Positions 45,229 through 53,850 of a stretch of 64,000 nucleotides of DNA are shown here, in pieces. Location of the stretch: NCBI GenBank assembly GCA_014650015.1, contig BMUD01000015.1:151079-215078 (forward strand). The letters are read 5' to 3'. The position numbers and the translations under genes were made by a program. The stretch comes from Streptomyces griseoloalbus (GTDB lineage Bacteria; Actinomycetota; Actinomycetes; Streptomycetales; Streptomycetaceae). Every line of letters begins with the position of its first letter. The first letter of the stretch is position 1. The notes under the pieces were generated by a model. The model did no database searches. It worked only from the letters and a program-made list of their open reading frames with translations, and was not told the DNA's origin.

Positions 45229-46062
45229 ATGGGTGAGTGGGAAGCGGGGCTGGACGACGAAGAGGCCGGGGCCGTGATGCGTACGGTCACCCGGCAGTTG
45301 AAGCTGTGGCGGGAGGCGGCCGGCCTCACCCAGGCGGAGTTCGGGGCGGCGATCAAGTACGGGGAGGAGACGGTCTCCTGCGTGGAGCGGGGGCGGCGGA
45401 TCCCCCGGCCGGAGTACTTGGACGCGGCGGACGAGGTGTTGGGTGCGGGCGGAAAGATCGCCGCGATGAAGAAGGACGTGGCGGAGGTCCGGTACCCGAA
45501 GAAGGTACGAGATGTGAAGCGCCTGGAAGCGGAAGCCGTCGAGATCTGCTCCTACAACAACTCGGTCATCGACGGGTTGTTGCAGACCGAGGAATACGCG
45601 CGGGCGGTGTTCGGCTCACGACGTCCGCCGTTCACGAAGGAAGAACTGGAGCAGCAGGTCACTGCGCGGGCGGCACGCCAAGAGATCATGGACTGCACCG
45701 CCACGTTGCCGGTCTTCAGCTTCGTCCAGTGCGAGTCGACCTTGCGGCGCCCGTACGGGGGCACAATGGTGATGCGCAAGCAACTCGAACAGCTGTTGCG
45801 GTTGGGTGGGTTGCTGAACGTTGACCTTCAGGTCATGCCTCTTGGGCGCGAGGCAAACGCCGGGGTCGATGGCCCGTTCCGGGTACTCAGGCTCAAGGAA
45901 GGCATCACCGTGGGCTACAACGAGGTTCAGCTCACCAGTCGTTCGATCGTCGACCCCAAGCTCGTTCAGATCCTTGAGATCCGTTACGGGGCCATCCGCT
46001 CCCAAGCCCTCACTCCCGAAGAGTCCCTGGCCTTCATCGAGAAAATGCTGGGAGAGCCATGA
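45229..46062 (+). CDS. XRE-family regulator with DUF5753 domain
   Basis: The 277-residue protein has an N-terminal HTH (L-K-L-W-R-E-A-A-G-L-T-Q-A-E-F-G-A-A-I, about 25-60), then the DUF5753 domain with L-L-Q-T-E-E-Y-A-R-A-V-F near 115 and V-D-L-Q-V-M-P-L-G near 205. Such proteins form the widespread Streptomyces XRE/DUF397 pairs; BldB/WhiJ-type pairs act as repressor and partner. The ATG at 45229 follows GGGAGG. Its stop overlaps the start of the DUF397 gene, and it is divergent from the RiPP operon, which it may control. Confidence 0.88.
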   Translation: MGEWEAGLDDEEAGAVMRTVTRQLKLWREAAGLTQAEFGAAIKYGEETVSCVERGRRIPRPEYLDAADEVLGAGGKIAAMKKDVAEVRYPKKVRDVKRLEAEAVEICSYNNSVIDGLLQTEEYARAVFGSRRPPFTKEELEQQVTARAARQEIMDCTATLPVFSFVQCESTLRRPYGGTMVMRKQLEQLLRLGGLLNVDLQVMPLGREANAGVDGPFRVLRLKEGITVGYNEVQLTSRSIVDPKLVQILEIRYGAIRSQALTPEESLAFIEKMLGEP

Positions 46063-46265
46063 GCTTCAAGCCCGCCTCCAGGGACGAGACAGTGCTCAAG
46101 TGGATAAAGAGCAGCCACAGCGGTGCAGACACCCCCTCCTGCGTCGAGGTCGCCACCGCTCCCGAGACCATCCGTATCCGCGATTCCAAGAACCCCGACG
46201 GCCCCCGCCTCACCCTCACCCCCACAACCTGGACGGCCTTCTTGCCGTACGTTTCCGGGCACTGA
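46059..46265 (+). CDS. DUF397 protein, partner of the XRE regulator
   Basis: The 68-residue protein has the DUF397 pattern: W-I-K-S-S-H-S-G near 15-22, C-V-E-V-A near 29, I-R-I-R-D-S-K-N-P-D-G-P near 38-50 and W-T-A-F-L at the end. Its ATG overlaps the XRE stop (ATGA). In studied pairs the DUF397 protein modulates the DNA binding of the XRE partner, so a toxin-antitoxin-like or regulatory pair is likely. Confidence 0.9.
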   Translation: MSFKPASRDETVLKWIKSSHSGADTPSCVEVATAPETIRIRDSKNPDGPRLTLTPTTWTAFLPYVSGH

Positions 46266-46322
46266 GGGAGTAGACACACGTGGCCCGTATCCGAGCCCAC
46301 GGGTCCGGGCCACGTCTACGTG

Positions 46323-46560
46323 TCAGTCGGCGACCGGAGTCGCTTCCGTCGCCGCTCCTTCCCCCCGAGCCTGCTGCAAGGTCTCCGCGATCGCGGCGAA
46401 CTCCTCCAGCGCGGCCTGAAGGTCTTCGACGATCTCAGCGGCCAGTACCTCGGGCGCGGGCAGGTTGTCCGCGTCGTCGAGGCTCGGGTCGCGCAGCCAG
46501 GTGATGTCGAGGTTGGCCTTGTCGCGGGCGGTCAGTTCGGACCGGCCGGCGATCCGCAAC
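46323..46560 (-). pseudogene. Type I restriction-modification methylase (HsdM) C-terminal fragment
   Basis: About 75 C-terminal residues remain, including L-T-A-R-D-K-A-N-L-D-I-T-W-L, D-D-A-D-N-L-P-A-P-E and E-I-V-E-D-L-Q-A-A-L-E-E-F, typical of HsdM-type N6-adenine methylases. The frame upstream (about 46561-46724) shows no methylase sequence, and no specificity or restriction subunit is present. It is a leftover of a deleted system. The exact left boundary of the homology is uncertain. Confidence 0.65.
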
Positions 46561-46693
46561 AGGCGCTGCAAGACGCAGTGTCCGCTTGACGGATGCCCGG
46601 GGACCGTCGCCCATCTCCCGAACCCGATGCAGCGCCTCGGTGTAACGCGGTGAACGGGGTGCCGCAGTGGTGACGTCGGAGGCCGGACGAAGA

Positions 46694-46718
46694 AGGGCGC
46701 CCCCGAAAGGGCGCCCCT
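46694..46718 (-). terminator. Terminator after the heme operon
   Basis: GGGCGCCC arms separated by CGAAA form a hairpin about ten bases after the hemD stop. Confidence 0.7.
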
Positions 46719-46725
46719 CCTCACC

Positions 46726-48423
46726 TCAGGTCGTCGACCGACGCCTCCGCGCCCCCGGCCGCCGCTCGCTGGGCCGCGTCACCGGGTCGCCGGCCTCCAG
46801 CGCGGCCAGCCGCCGGCGCATGCCGAAGTCGGCCAGGGCCTCCGCCAGCTTGTGGACCGACGGCTCGGGAGCCATGACGTCGACCCGCAGGCCGTGCTCC
46901 TCGGCCGTCTTCGCCGTCGCCGGGCCGATACACGCGATCACCGTCACGTTGTGCGGCTTGCCCGCGATGCCCACCAGGTTCCGCACCGTCGACGACGACG
47001 TGAACAGCACCGCGTCGAAGCCACCGCCCTTGATCGCCTCACGGGTCTCCGCCGGCGGCGGCGACGCGCGCACGGTCCGGTACGCCGTGACGTCGTCGAC
47101 CTCCCAGCCCAGCTCGATGAGCCCGGCGACCAGGGTCTCCGTGGCGATGTCGGCGCGCGGGAGGAACACCCGGTCGATCGGGTCGAAGACCGGGTCGTAC
47201 GGAGGCCAGTCCTCCAGCAGGCCCGCGGCCGACTGCTCACCGCTCGGCACCAGGTCCGGCTTCACGCCGAAGGCGATCAGCGCCTTCGCCGTCTGCTCGC
47301 CCACCGCGGCGACCTTGATACCGGCGAAGGCACGGGCGTCGAGGCCGTACTCCTCGAACTTCTCGCGGACCGCCTTGACCGCGTTGACCGACGTGAACGC
47401 GATCCACTCGTAGCGGCCCGTCACCAGGCCCTTGACCGCCCGCTCCATCTGCTGGGGCGTGCGCGGCGGCTCGACGGCGATCGTCGGCACCTCGTGCGGC
47501 ACGGCCCCGTACGACCGCAGCTGGTCGGAGAGCGACACCGCCTGCTCCTTCGTACGCGGAACGAGCACCTTCCAGCCGAACAGCGGCTTGGACTCGAACC
47601 ACGCCAGCCGGTCGCGCTGGGCGGCGGAGGAACGCTCACCGACCACGGCTATCACCGGCCGGCCGCCCTCCGGGGACGGCAGCACCTTCGCCTGCTTCAG
47701 CGTCTGCGCGATCGTGCCGAGCGTCGCCGTCCAGGTGCGCTGCCGGGTCGTCGTACCGCCGACGGTCACCGTCATCGGGGTGTCGGGCTTGCGTCCGGCG
47801 GACACCAGTTCGCCCGCCGCGGCGGCCACGGAGTCGAGCGTGGTGGAGACCACCACCGTGCCGTCCGACGCCCCGACCTCGGTCCAGCACCGGTCGGACG
47901 CCGAACGCGCGTCGACGAACCGCACGTCCGCACCCTCCGCGTCACGCAGCGGCACACCGGCGTACGCCGGCACACCGACCGCGGCCGCGATACCGGGGAC
48001 GACCTCGAACGGCACCCCGGCCGAGGCGCACGCCAGCATCTCCTCGGCGGCGTACGTGTCGAGCCCGGGATCACCGGACACCGCGCGCACGACCCGCCTG
48101 CCGCCCCGCGCGGCCTCCATGACAAGATGTGCGGCATCCCTCACCAGGGGGACACCGGCGGTTGTCGACGCGCCGTCAACAACCGTCAGCTGAGGCGTGC
48201 CTGTGCCCACAACCGACGGATCGGCGTCCGTGTGCACTTCGGCGACGCCCTGCCTCGCGTGCGTGCGTACGACGTCGAGCACCTCGTGCTCGGCGACGAG
48301 GACGTCCGCGTTCGCCAGCGCCTCCACGGCGCGCAGGGTCAGCAGTCCCGGATCCCCGGGTCCGGCACCGAGGAAGGTGACGTGCCCGTGTTCCGGAGGG
48401 GCGGGAAGGGTGGTGGGGCTCAC
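46726..48423 (-). CDS. hemD: Uroporphyrinogen-III C-methyltransferase/synthase fusion
   Basis: The 565-residue fusion makes two tetrapyrrole steps. The N-terminal half (about 1-260) is a CobA/CysG-type SAM methyltransferase with G-A-G-P-G-D-P-G-L-L-T near 20 and S-G-D-P-G near 115, leading to precorrin-2 for siroheme or B12. The C-terminal half (about 275-535) is uroporphyrinogen-III synthase with F-T-S-V-N-A-V near 335. Last gene of rex-hemA-hemC-hemD; its GTG overlaps the hemC stop. A terminator follows. Confidence 0.93.
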   Translation of the reverse strand: MSPTTLPAPPEHGHVTFLGAGPGDPGLLTLRAVEALANADVLVAEHEVLDVVRTHARQGVAEVHTDADPSVVGTGTPQLTVVDGASTTAGVPLVRDAAHLVMEAARGGRRVVRAVSGDPGLDTYAAEEMLACASAGVPFEVVPGIAAAVGVPAYAGVPLRDAEGADVRFVDARSASDRCWTEVGASDGTVVVSTTLDSVAAAAGELVSAGRKPDTPMTVTVGGTTTRQRTWTATLGTIAQTLKQAKVLPSPEGGRPVIAVVGERSSAAQRDRLAWFESKPLFGWKVLVPRTKEQAVSLSDQLRSYGAVPHEVPTIAVEPPRTPQQMERAVKGLVTGRYEWIAFTSVNAVKAVREKFEEYGLDARAFAGIKVAAVGEQTAKALIAFGVKPDLVPSGEQSAAGLLEDWPPYDPVFDPIDRVFLPRADIATETLVAGLIELGWEVDDVTAYRTVRASPPPAETREAIKGGGFDAVLFTSSSTVRNLVGIAGKPHNVTVIACIGPATAKTAEEHGLRVDVMAPEPSVHKLAEALADFGMRRRLAALEAGDPVTRPSERRPGARRRRSTT

Positions 48424-49379
48424 TGTGCTCGCTCCCCCATCAGACCGGCCGCGCCCTGCGCGAGCATCTCGGTGGCGAGTTCGCGACCGAGTGCCATCGC
48501 CGCGTCGTGCGTCTCGGGCACGGGACCGGTGGTGGACAGCTGCACCAGCGTCGAGCCGTCGGTGGTGCCGACGACGCCGCGCAGGCGCATTTCCTTGACA
48601 GTCTGCCCGTCGGCCAGAAGGTCGGCCAGCGCGCCCACAGGGGCGCTGCAGCCGGCCTCCAGGGCGGCGAGCAGTGACCGCTCGGCCGTCACGGCGACCC
48701 GCGTGAACGGGTCGTCGAGCTCGGCGAGCGCGGCGATCAGGTCCGCGTTGTCCGCGGCGCACTCGATCGCCAGTGCCCCCTGGCCGGGGGCGGGCAGCAC
48801 CGTGTCGACCGACAGGAAGTCGGTCACCTCGTCACTGCGTCCGATCCGGTTCAGTCCGGCGGCGGCCAGCACCACGGCATCCAGTTCGCCGTTCATGACG
48901 TACCCGATGCGGGTGTCGACGTTGCCCCGGATCGGGACCGTCTCGATGTCCATGCCGTGGCCGCGCGCGTACGCGTTCAGCTGCGCCATCCGGCGCGGCG
49001 AACCCGTACCGACGCGGGCGCCGCGCGGCAGGTCGGTGAGTTTGCGCGCGTCCCGCGCGACGATCACGTCCCGCGGGTCCTCGCGCACCGGTACGGCGGC
49101 CAGGACCAACTCGTCGGGCTGCGCCGTCGGCAGGTCCTTCAGCGAGTGCACCGCGAAGTCCACCTCGCCCCGCGCCAGTGCCTCCCGCAGCGCGGCCACG
49201 AACACGCCCGTGCCGCCTATCTGCGCGAGGTGCTCGCGCGAGACATCGCCGTATGTGGTGATCTCGACGAGCTCGACGGGCCGTCCGGTCACCTGGCTCA
49301 CGGCATCCGCCACCTGCCCGGACTGGGCCAGGGCGAGTTTGCTTCGCCTGGTCCCCAGCCTCAGTGCCTTCTCAGTCAT
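48420..49379 (-). CDS. hemC: Hydroxymethylbilane synthase (porphobilinogen deaminase)
   Basis: The 319-residue enzyme links four porphobilinogen units. The dipyrromethane cofactor attaches to Cys244 in L-E-A-G-C-S-A-P-V-G. Other marks are L-R-L-G-T-R-R-S-K-L-A-L-A-Q at the start, H-S-L-K-D-L-P-T near 78-85 and G-T-G-S-P-R-R near 124-130. Its ATG overlaps the hemA stop (ATGA). Confidence 0.96.
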   Translation of the reverse strand: MTEKALRLGTRRSKLALAQSGQVADAVSQVTGRPVELVEITTYGDVSREHLAQIGGTGVFVAALREALARGEVDFAVHSLKDLPTAQPDELVLAAVPVREDPRDVIVARDARKLTDLPRGARVGTGSPRRMAQLNAYARGHGMDIETVPIRGNVDTRIGYVMNGELDAVVLAAAGLNRIGRSDEVTDFLSVDTVLPAPGQGALAIECAADNADLIAALAELDDPFTRVAVTAERSLLAALEAGCSAPVGALADLLADGQTVKEMRLRGVVGTTDGSTLVQLSTTGPVPETHDAAMALGRELATEMLAQGAAGLMGERAQ

Positions 49380-51094
49380 GCCGGCCCTCGGTTCTGTGCG
49401 TTCTTCTCGGTGCTTTCCTCGGCTCGGGAGACGGAGGCCACCGTCTCGGGGTCGAGGTCGAACAGGGTGCGCAGCGCGTCGGCGTACCCGGCGCCGCCGG
49501 GCTCGGCCGCGAGCTGCTTGACCCGTACCGTCGGGGCGTGCAGCAGCTTGTCGACCACCCGCCGCACGGTCTGGGTGATCTCCGCGCGGTGTTTGTCGTC
49601 CAGGCCGGGCAGCCGCCCCTCCAGACGGGCGATCTCACCGGCCACCACATCGGCCGCCATGGTGCGCAGGGCGACCACGGTCGGCGTGATGTGCGCCGCC
49701 CGCTGCGCCGCCCCGAACGCGGCGACCTCGTCGGAGACGATACGCCGGACCTGGTCCACATCGGCAGCCATCGGAGCGTCCGCGGAGGCCTCCGCGAGCG
49801 ATTCGATGTCCACCAGCCGCACGCCGGCGAGGCGGTGCGCGGCCGCGTCGATGTCGCGCGGCATCGCGAGGTCCAGCAGGAAGAGCACGGGCTCGGGACG
49901 CGGCGGCTCGGCCACCGGCTCCGGGCGGCGCCGCTCGGGAATCCGTCCGACGGCGGCCGCGGTCGCGGCCAGCGCGCCGATCAGCTCGGCGTCGGCCTCG
50001 GGTCCACTGCGCGTGGTCTCCCGGCGGTCGACGGTGCCGCTCGCGGCCCACGCGGCGTGCTGCTCCAGCGTCGCCGCGTCCATGCCGGCGACGGCGGCCT
50101 CCCCCATCACGGAGAAGCCGGGCTGTACGGCGGACAGGTCGAGCGGGCAGTTCTCGTCGGCGCCGGTGGTGGTGCCGGTGACGCTGGTGGTGGGAAGCGG
50201 GGCCTCCGCCTCCGTGGTGGGCTCGGCGGCCCGGGCGGGCTGCCGCTCCCCGACGCGGCTCTCGACGCCCCCGGCGATCGCGTCGGCCGTGAGGACCAGT
50301 CCCGTCGCGCCGGTGCAGGAGACGACGACATCTGCACGTGTCAGCTCGAACGGCACCGACCCCATCGGTACCGCGCGGGCCGACACGTCGGCTTCGTCGC
50401 TCTCCATGAGGCTCCGCGCCAGACGCTCGGCGCGCTCGGGCGTGCGGTTCGCGATCACGACCTCGGCGACACCGGCCCTCGCGAGCGTGACCGCCGCCAG
50501 CGAGGACATCGAACCGGCGCCGATGACCAGGGCCTTCTTGTCCCGGGCCCACACCCCGACGGGCGTACCGAGGGCCAGCTGCTCCAGCCCGAACGTGACC
50601 AGGGACTGCCCGGCGCGGTCGATCCCGGTCTCGGAGTGGGCGCGCTTGCCGACCCTGAGCGCCTGCTGGAACAGGTCGTTCAGCAGTCGTCCGGCGGTGT
50701 GCAGCTCCTGCGCCCGGGCCAGGGAGTCCTTGATCTGGCCGAGGATCTGCCCCTCGCCCACGACCATCGAGTCCAGCCCGCAGGCCACCGAGAACAGGTG
50801 GTGGACGGCCCGGTCCTCGTAATGCACATAGAGATAAGGAGTGAGCTCGTCCAGGCCGACCCCGCTGTGCAGGGCGAGCAGCGTGGACAGCTCGGCCACA
50901 CCCGCGTGGAACTTGTCCACGTCGGCGTACAGCTCGATGCGGTTGCAGGTGGCGAGGACCGCGCCCTCGGTGGCCGGTTCGGTGGTGACCGTGTCCTGCA
51001 GCAGCTTGACCTGCGCGTCCACGCTCAGCGAGGCCCGCTCCAGCACGCTGACCGGCGCGCTGCGGTGACTGAGTCCGACGACGAGGAGACTCAT
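49376..51094 (-). CDS. hemA: Glutamyl-tRNA reductase
   Basis: The 572-residue enzyme reduces glutamyl-tRNA to glutamate-1-semialdehyde, the first committed step of the C5 heme pathway. The catalytic Cys50 lies in A-T-C-N-R-I-E-L-Y. The NADPH domain has V-I-G-A-G-S-M-S-S-L-A near 190. An insertion of about 100 residues rich in Ala, Thr and Glu (about 260-365) makes it longer than the usual 420-450, as in other Streptomyces. It is coupled by ATGA overlaps to rex upstream and hemC downstream. Confidence 0.95.
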   Translation of the reverse strand: MSLLVVGLSHRSAPVSVLERASLSVDAQVKLLQDTVTTEPATEGAVLATCNRIELYADVDKFHAGVAELSTLLALHSGVGLDELTPYLYVHYEDRAVHHLFSVACGLDSMVVGEGQILGQIKDSLARAQELHTAGRLLNDLFQQALRVGKRAHSETGIDRAGQSLVTFGLEQLALGTPVGVWARDKKALVIGAGSMSSLAAVTLARAGVAEVVIANRTPERAERLARSLMESDEADVSARAVPMGSVPFELTRADVVVSCTGATGLVLTADAIAGGVESRVGERQPARAAEPTTEAEAPLPTTSVTGTTTGADENCPLDLSAVQPGFSVMGEAAVAGMDAATLEQHAAWAASGTVDRRETTRSGPEADAELIGALAATAAAVGRIPERRRPEPVAEPPRPEPVLFLLDLAMPRDIDAAAHRLAGVRLVDIESLAEASADAPMAADVDQVRRIVSDEVAAFGAAQRAAHITPTVVALRTMAADVVAGEIARLEGRLPGLDDKHRAEITQTVRRVVDKLLHAPTVRVKQLAAEPGGAGYADALRTLFDLDPETVASVSRAEESTEKNAQNRGPA

Positions 51095-51861
51095 GCCGGC
51101 ATCACGGCGGGTACGTCCCCGTCGGGCCCCTGATCGGTGGCGGACTCGGTGCGGGTGGCGGTCGGGACGGCGGGGGACTCGGCCGTGGCCGTGGCCTCCT
51201 CGCCGGCCTTGCGCTGCTCGTGGAAGGCGAGGATCTGCAGCTCGATGGAGAGGTCGACCTTGCGCACGTCGACGCCGTCCGGCACGGACAGCACGGTCGG
51301 CGCGAAGTTCAGGATGGAGGTGACACCGGCGGCCACGAGCCGGTCGCAGACCTGCTGGGCGGCACCGGCGGGGGTCGCGATCACGCCGATCGAGACGCCG
51401 TTGTCCTGGATGATCGATTCCAGCTCGTCGGTGTGCTGCACCGGGATCCCTGCGACGGGCTTTCCGGCCATCGCGGGGTCGGCGTCGATCAGCGCGGCGA
51501 CCCGGAAGCCACGGGAGGCGAAGCCGCCGTAGTTGGCGAGGGCGGCGCCGAGGTTACCGATTCCTACGATCACAACCGGCCAGTCCTGCGGCAGGCCGAG
51601 TTCGCGGGAGATCTGGTACACGAGATACTCGACGTCGTAGCCGACGCCCCTGGTCCCGTAGGAACCCAGGTAGGAGAAGTCCTTGCGCAGCTTCGCGGAA
51701 TTGACCCCCGCCGCGGCCGCCAGCTCCTCCGAGGAGACCGTGGGCACCGAGCGCTCCGAGAGCGCGGTGAGGGCGCGGAGGTACAGCGGAAGCCGGGCGA
51801 CGGTGGCCTCGGGAATCCCTCGGCTACGGGTCGCCGGTCGGTGAGTTCGGCCAGTTGCCAC
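51091..51861 (-). CDS. rex: Redox-sensing repressor Rex
   Basis: The 256-residue repressor senses the NADH/NAD+ ratio. The N-terminal winged helix (about 15-85) contains V-S-S-E-E-L-A-A-A-A-G-V-N-S-A-K-L-R-K-D. The Rossmann domain has V-G-I-G-N-L-G-A-A-L near 100. NADH binding releases it from DNA. A Rex operator sequence upstream indicates autoregulation together with the hem genes. GTG start at 51861 after AGGAG. An unstructured tail of about 35 residues follows the domain-swap helix. Confidence 0.96.
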   Translation of the reverse strand: MATGRTHRPATRSRGIPEATVARLPLYLRALTALSERSVPTVSSEELAAAAGVNSAKLRKDFSYLGSYGTRGVGYDVEYLVYQISRELGLPQDWPVVIVGIGNLGAALANYGGFASRGFRVAALIDADPAMAGKPVAGIPVQHTDELESIIQDNGVSIGVIATPAGAAQQVCDRLVAAGVTSILNFAPTVLSVPDGVDVRKVDLSIELQILAFHEQRKAGEEATATAESPAVPTATRTESATDQGPDGDVPAVMPA

Positions 51862-51935
51862 GGTGCTCCTGCGGGTAGAGCGGGGCTTCAGGCGGTCATA
51901 CGTCCCCGGACCGCCCCGTCGAATGCAGGCTATGT

Positions 51936-51957
51936 CTTTGTGAACGCGTGCACAAAG
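51936..51957. promoter_or_regulatory. Rex operator (ROP) upstream of rex-hemACD
   Basis: The site, centred on TTGTGAACGCGTGCACAA, matches the Rex consensus TTGTGAA-N4-TTCACAA with one changed half-site base. On the minus strand TTGTGC and TAGCCT with 17-base spacing form a promoter overlapped by the site. Confidence 0.88.
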
Positions 51958-52150
51958 ATTGTGTCCGATTTGCCCGGCCAACGTGACCGGGGTCACGCGC
52001 CCCCGGCGCACTTGTGAGGAACCGGCGCACACGCGCCGCCGTTCCTTGTCTTCCGGGGGCAAAACCGCACACTCTCCTCTGTGAATCCCGCCCCCGAGAC
52101 CAAGCCGCCATCGATCCTAAGCGACTTTCCAGCCACATTGGACTGGCCGG

Positions 52151-52438
52151 TCAGTCGCTGAGCGCCTTGCGGAGACGGTCCTCGTTCACGCGCCAGAAGG
52201 TGTGCTGACGGCCGTCGACGAGGACCACGGGGATCTGCTCCCAGTACTGCTCGTACAGCTCCCGGTCCTCGGTGATGTCCTTGGGCTCCCACCGGACGCC
52301 GAGGTCCGCGCACACCTTCTCCACCACCACCTGCGCGTCGTCGCACAGATGACAGCCGGGCTTGCGCACGAGGGTGACGAGCCGGTCCCGCGGGGCGGCC
52401 GGGGTGTTGCGGCGGAAGAGAGGGCTCATGGCCGCCAT
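52151..52438 (-). CDS. Glutaredoxin-family protein
   Basis: The 95-residue protein has a thioredoxin-like fold with redox motif C29-H-L-C32, then Y-E-Q-Y-W-E-Q-I-P-V-V-L-V-D-G near 66-80 with the cis-Pro. It probably reduces disulfides in an unknown partner; Streptomyces use mycothiol rather than glutathione. The ATG at 52438 has GAGG seven bases upstream; an ATG three codons on is the alternative. It lies upstream of rex, on the same strand, and divergent from a HAD phosphatase. Confidence 0.88.
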   Translation of the reverse strand: MAAMSPLFRRNTPAAPRDRLVTLVRKPGCHLCDDAQVVVEKVCADLGVRWEPKDITEDRELYEQYWEQIPVVLVDGRQHTFWRVNEDRLRKALSD

Positions 52439-52531
52439 TGTCGCGCGCCTCAACGACACGGACCCGCGGAGTTCACGGCGTTCGAACCTCTCGGATCCGG
52501 AACCGCCGGGCGGACTGGCTATGCTCACGCC

Positions 52532-53443
52532 ATGGCCGCTCTCGGATGGCTCACTCCCCGTAGGCGCTCCGCCACGGCGCGGAGCGTGTTGGCAGGCGAG
52601 GCCTCGGCGGAGGCAGCACGCAAGTCCACCCAGGAAGTTCCCGAACGCGAACCGGAATTCCCGGTACCCGGCGACGAACGCGCCGCCGCGTTCTTCGACC
52701 TGGACAACACGGTGATGCAGGGCGCCGCCCTGTTCCACTTCGGGCGGGGCCTGTACAAGCGGAAGTTCTTCGACACCCGCGACCTCGCCCGGTTCGCCTG
52801 GCAGCAGGCCTGGTTCCGGCTGGCCGGGGTCGAGGACCCCGAGCACATGCAGGACGCCCGCGACTCGGCGCTCTCCATCGTCCAGGGCCACCGCGTCTCC
52901 GAGCTGCAGTCCATCGGCGAGGAGATCTACGACGAGTACATGGCCGAGCGGATCTGGCCGGGGACCCGGGCGCTGGCACAGGCGCACCTGGACGCGGGGC
53001 AGCGGGTGTGGCTCGTCACCGCGGCACCGGTGGAGATCGCCCAGGTGATCGCCCGCCGACTGGGGCTGACCGGGGCGCTGGGGACGGTCGCGGAGTCGGT
53101 CGACGGCGTGTACACGGGCAAACTGGTGGGCGAACCGCTGCACGGGCCGGCGAAGGCGGAGGCGGTACGCGCCCTGGCGCTGGCGGAGGAACTGGACCTG
53201 AGCCGCTGCGCGGCCTACAGCGACTCGCACAACGACATCCCGATGCTGTCGCTGGTGGGCCACCCGTACGCGATCAACCCGGACGCCAAGCTCCGCAAGC
53301 ACGCCCGCCGCATGGACTGGCGCCTGCGCGACTACCGCACCGGCCGCAAGGCGGCGAAGGTCGGCATCCCGGCGGCAGCAGGCGTGGGCGCGGTGGCCGG
53401 CGGCACGGCAGCAGCCATCGCCCTCCACCGCAAACGCCGCTGA
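52532..53443 (+). CDS. HAD-IB family phosphatase
   Basis: The 303-residue protein is a HAD-IB hydrolase with catalytic Asp56/Asp58 in F-F-D-L-D-N-T-V, a Ser/Thr motif in L-V-T-A-A-P-V-E and the third motif S-D-S-H-N-D-I-P-M-L. Members dephosphorylate phosphoserine or lysophosphatidate-like substrates. The C-terminal hydrophobic segment (V-G-I-P-A-A-A-G-V-G-A-V-A-G-G) may anchor it to the membrane. No ribosome binding site precedes the ATG; a TATGCT lies five bases upstream, which suggests a leaderless transcript. Tandem repeats follow the gene. Confidence 0.85.
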   Translation: MAALGWLTPRRRSATARSVLAGEASAEAARKSTQEVPEREPEFPVPGDERAAAFFDLDNTVMQGAALFHFGRGLYKRKFFDTRDLARFAWQQAWFRLAGVEDPEHMQDARDSALSIVQGHRVSELQSIGEEIYDEYMAERIWPGTRALAQAHLDAGQRVWLVTAAPVEIAQVIARRLGLTGALGTVAESVDGVYTGKLVGEPLHGPAKAEAVRALALAEELDLSRCAAYSDSHNDIPMLSLVGHPYAINPDAKLRKHARRMDWRLRDYRTGRKAAKVGIPAAAGVGAVAGGTAAAIALHRKRR

Positions 53444-53465
53444 CCGCGACCCCAGACACCCGGCC

Positions 53466-53850
53466 CACCCCTCACCACACCCGCGGACAGTCCCGCCACC
53501 CCTCACCACACCCGCGGACAGTCCCGCCACCCCTCACCACACCCGCAGAGAGTCTGCCGCCCGGCACGCGTCCGCACCCGCCGGCCATCGCGCCACCCCT
53601 CACCGCCCCGAGGGCAGTCGTGCCACCCCTCACCACACACGCGAACAGCCCTGCCACCCACGCCCACACCCGCGGACAGTCGCGCCGCCCCTCACACACA
53701 CGCGGCCAGTCCTGCCACCCACGCCCACATCCGCGGAGAGTCTGCCGCCCAAGCCCGCGTCCGCACCCGCACCCGCACCCGCACCCGCACCCGCCGGCCA
53801 TCGCGCCACCCCTCACCGCACCCGCGGGCAGTCGTGCCGCAGGGCGGCAC
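53466..53850. repeat. 31-bp tandem repeats and hexamer repeat, degenerate array
   Basis: Three regular 31-base units begin at 53466, 53497 and 53528 (each starts CACCCCTCACC and contains CCCGCGGACAGTC or a close variant). Diverged copies continue to about 53850, and a run of GCACCC hexamers lies at about 53761-53800. Confidence 0.8.

Noticed and set aside
46852-49521. 889-codon open frame opposite hemD and hemC
   Set aside because: Antisense shadow of well-supported heme genes.
53466-53560. Regular 31-bp units as a possible CRISPR array
   Set aside because: The repeats follow each other directly without spacers and decay quickly.
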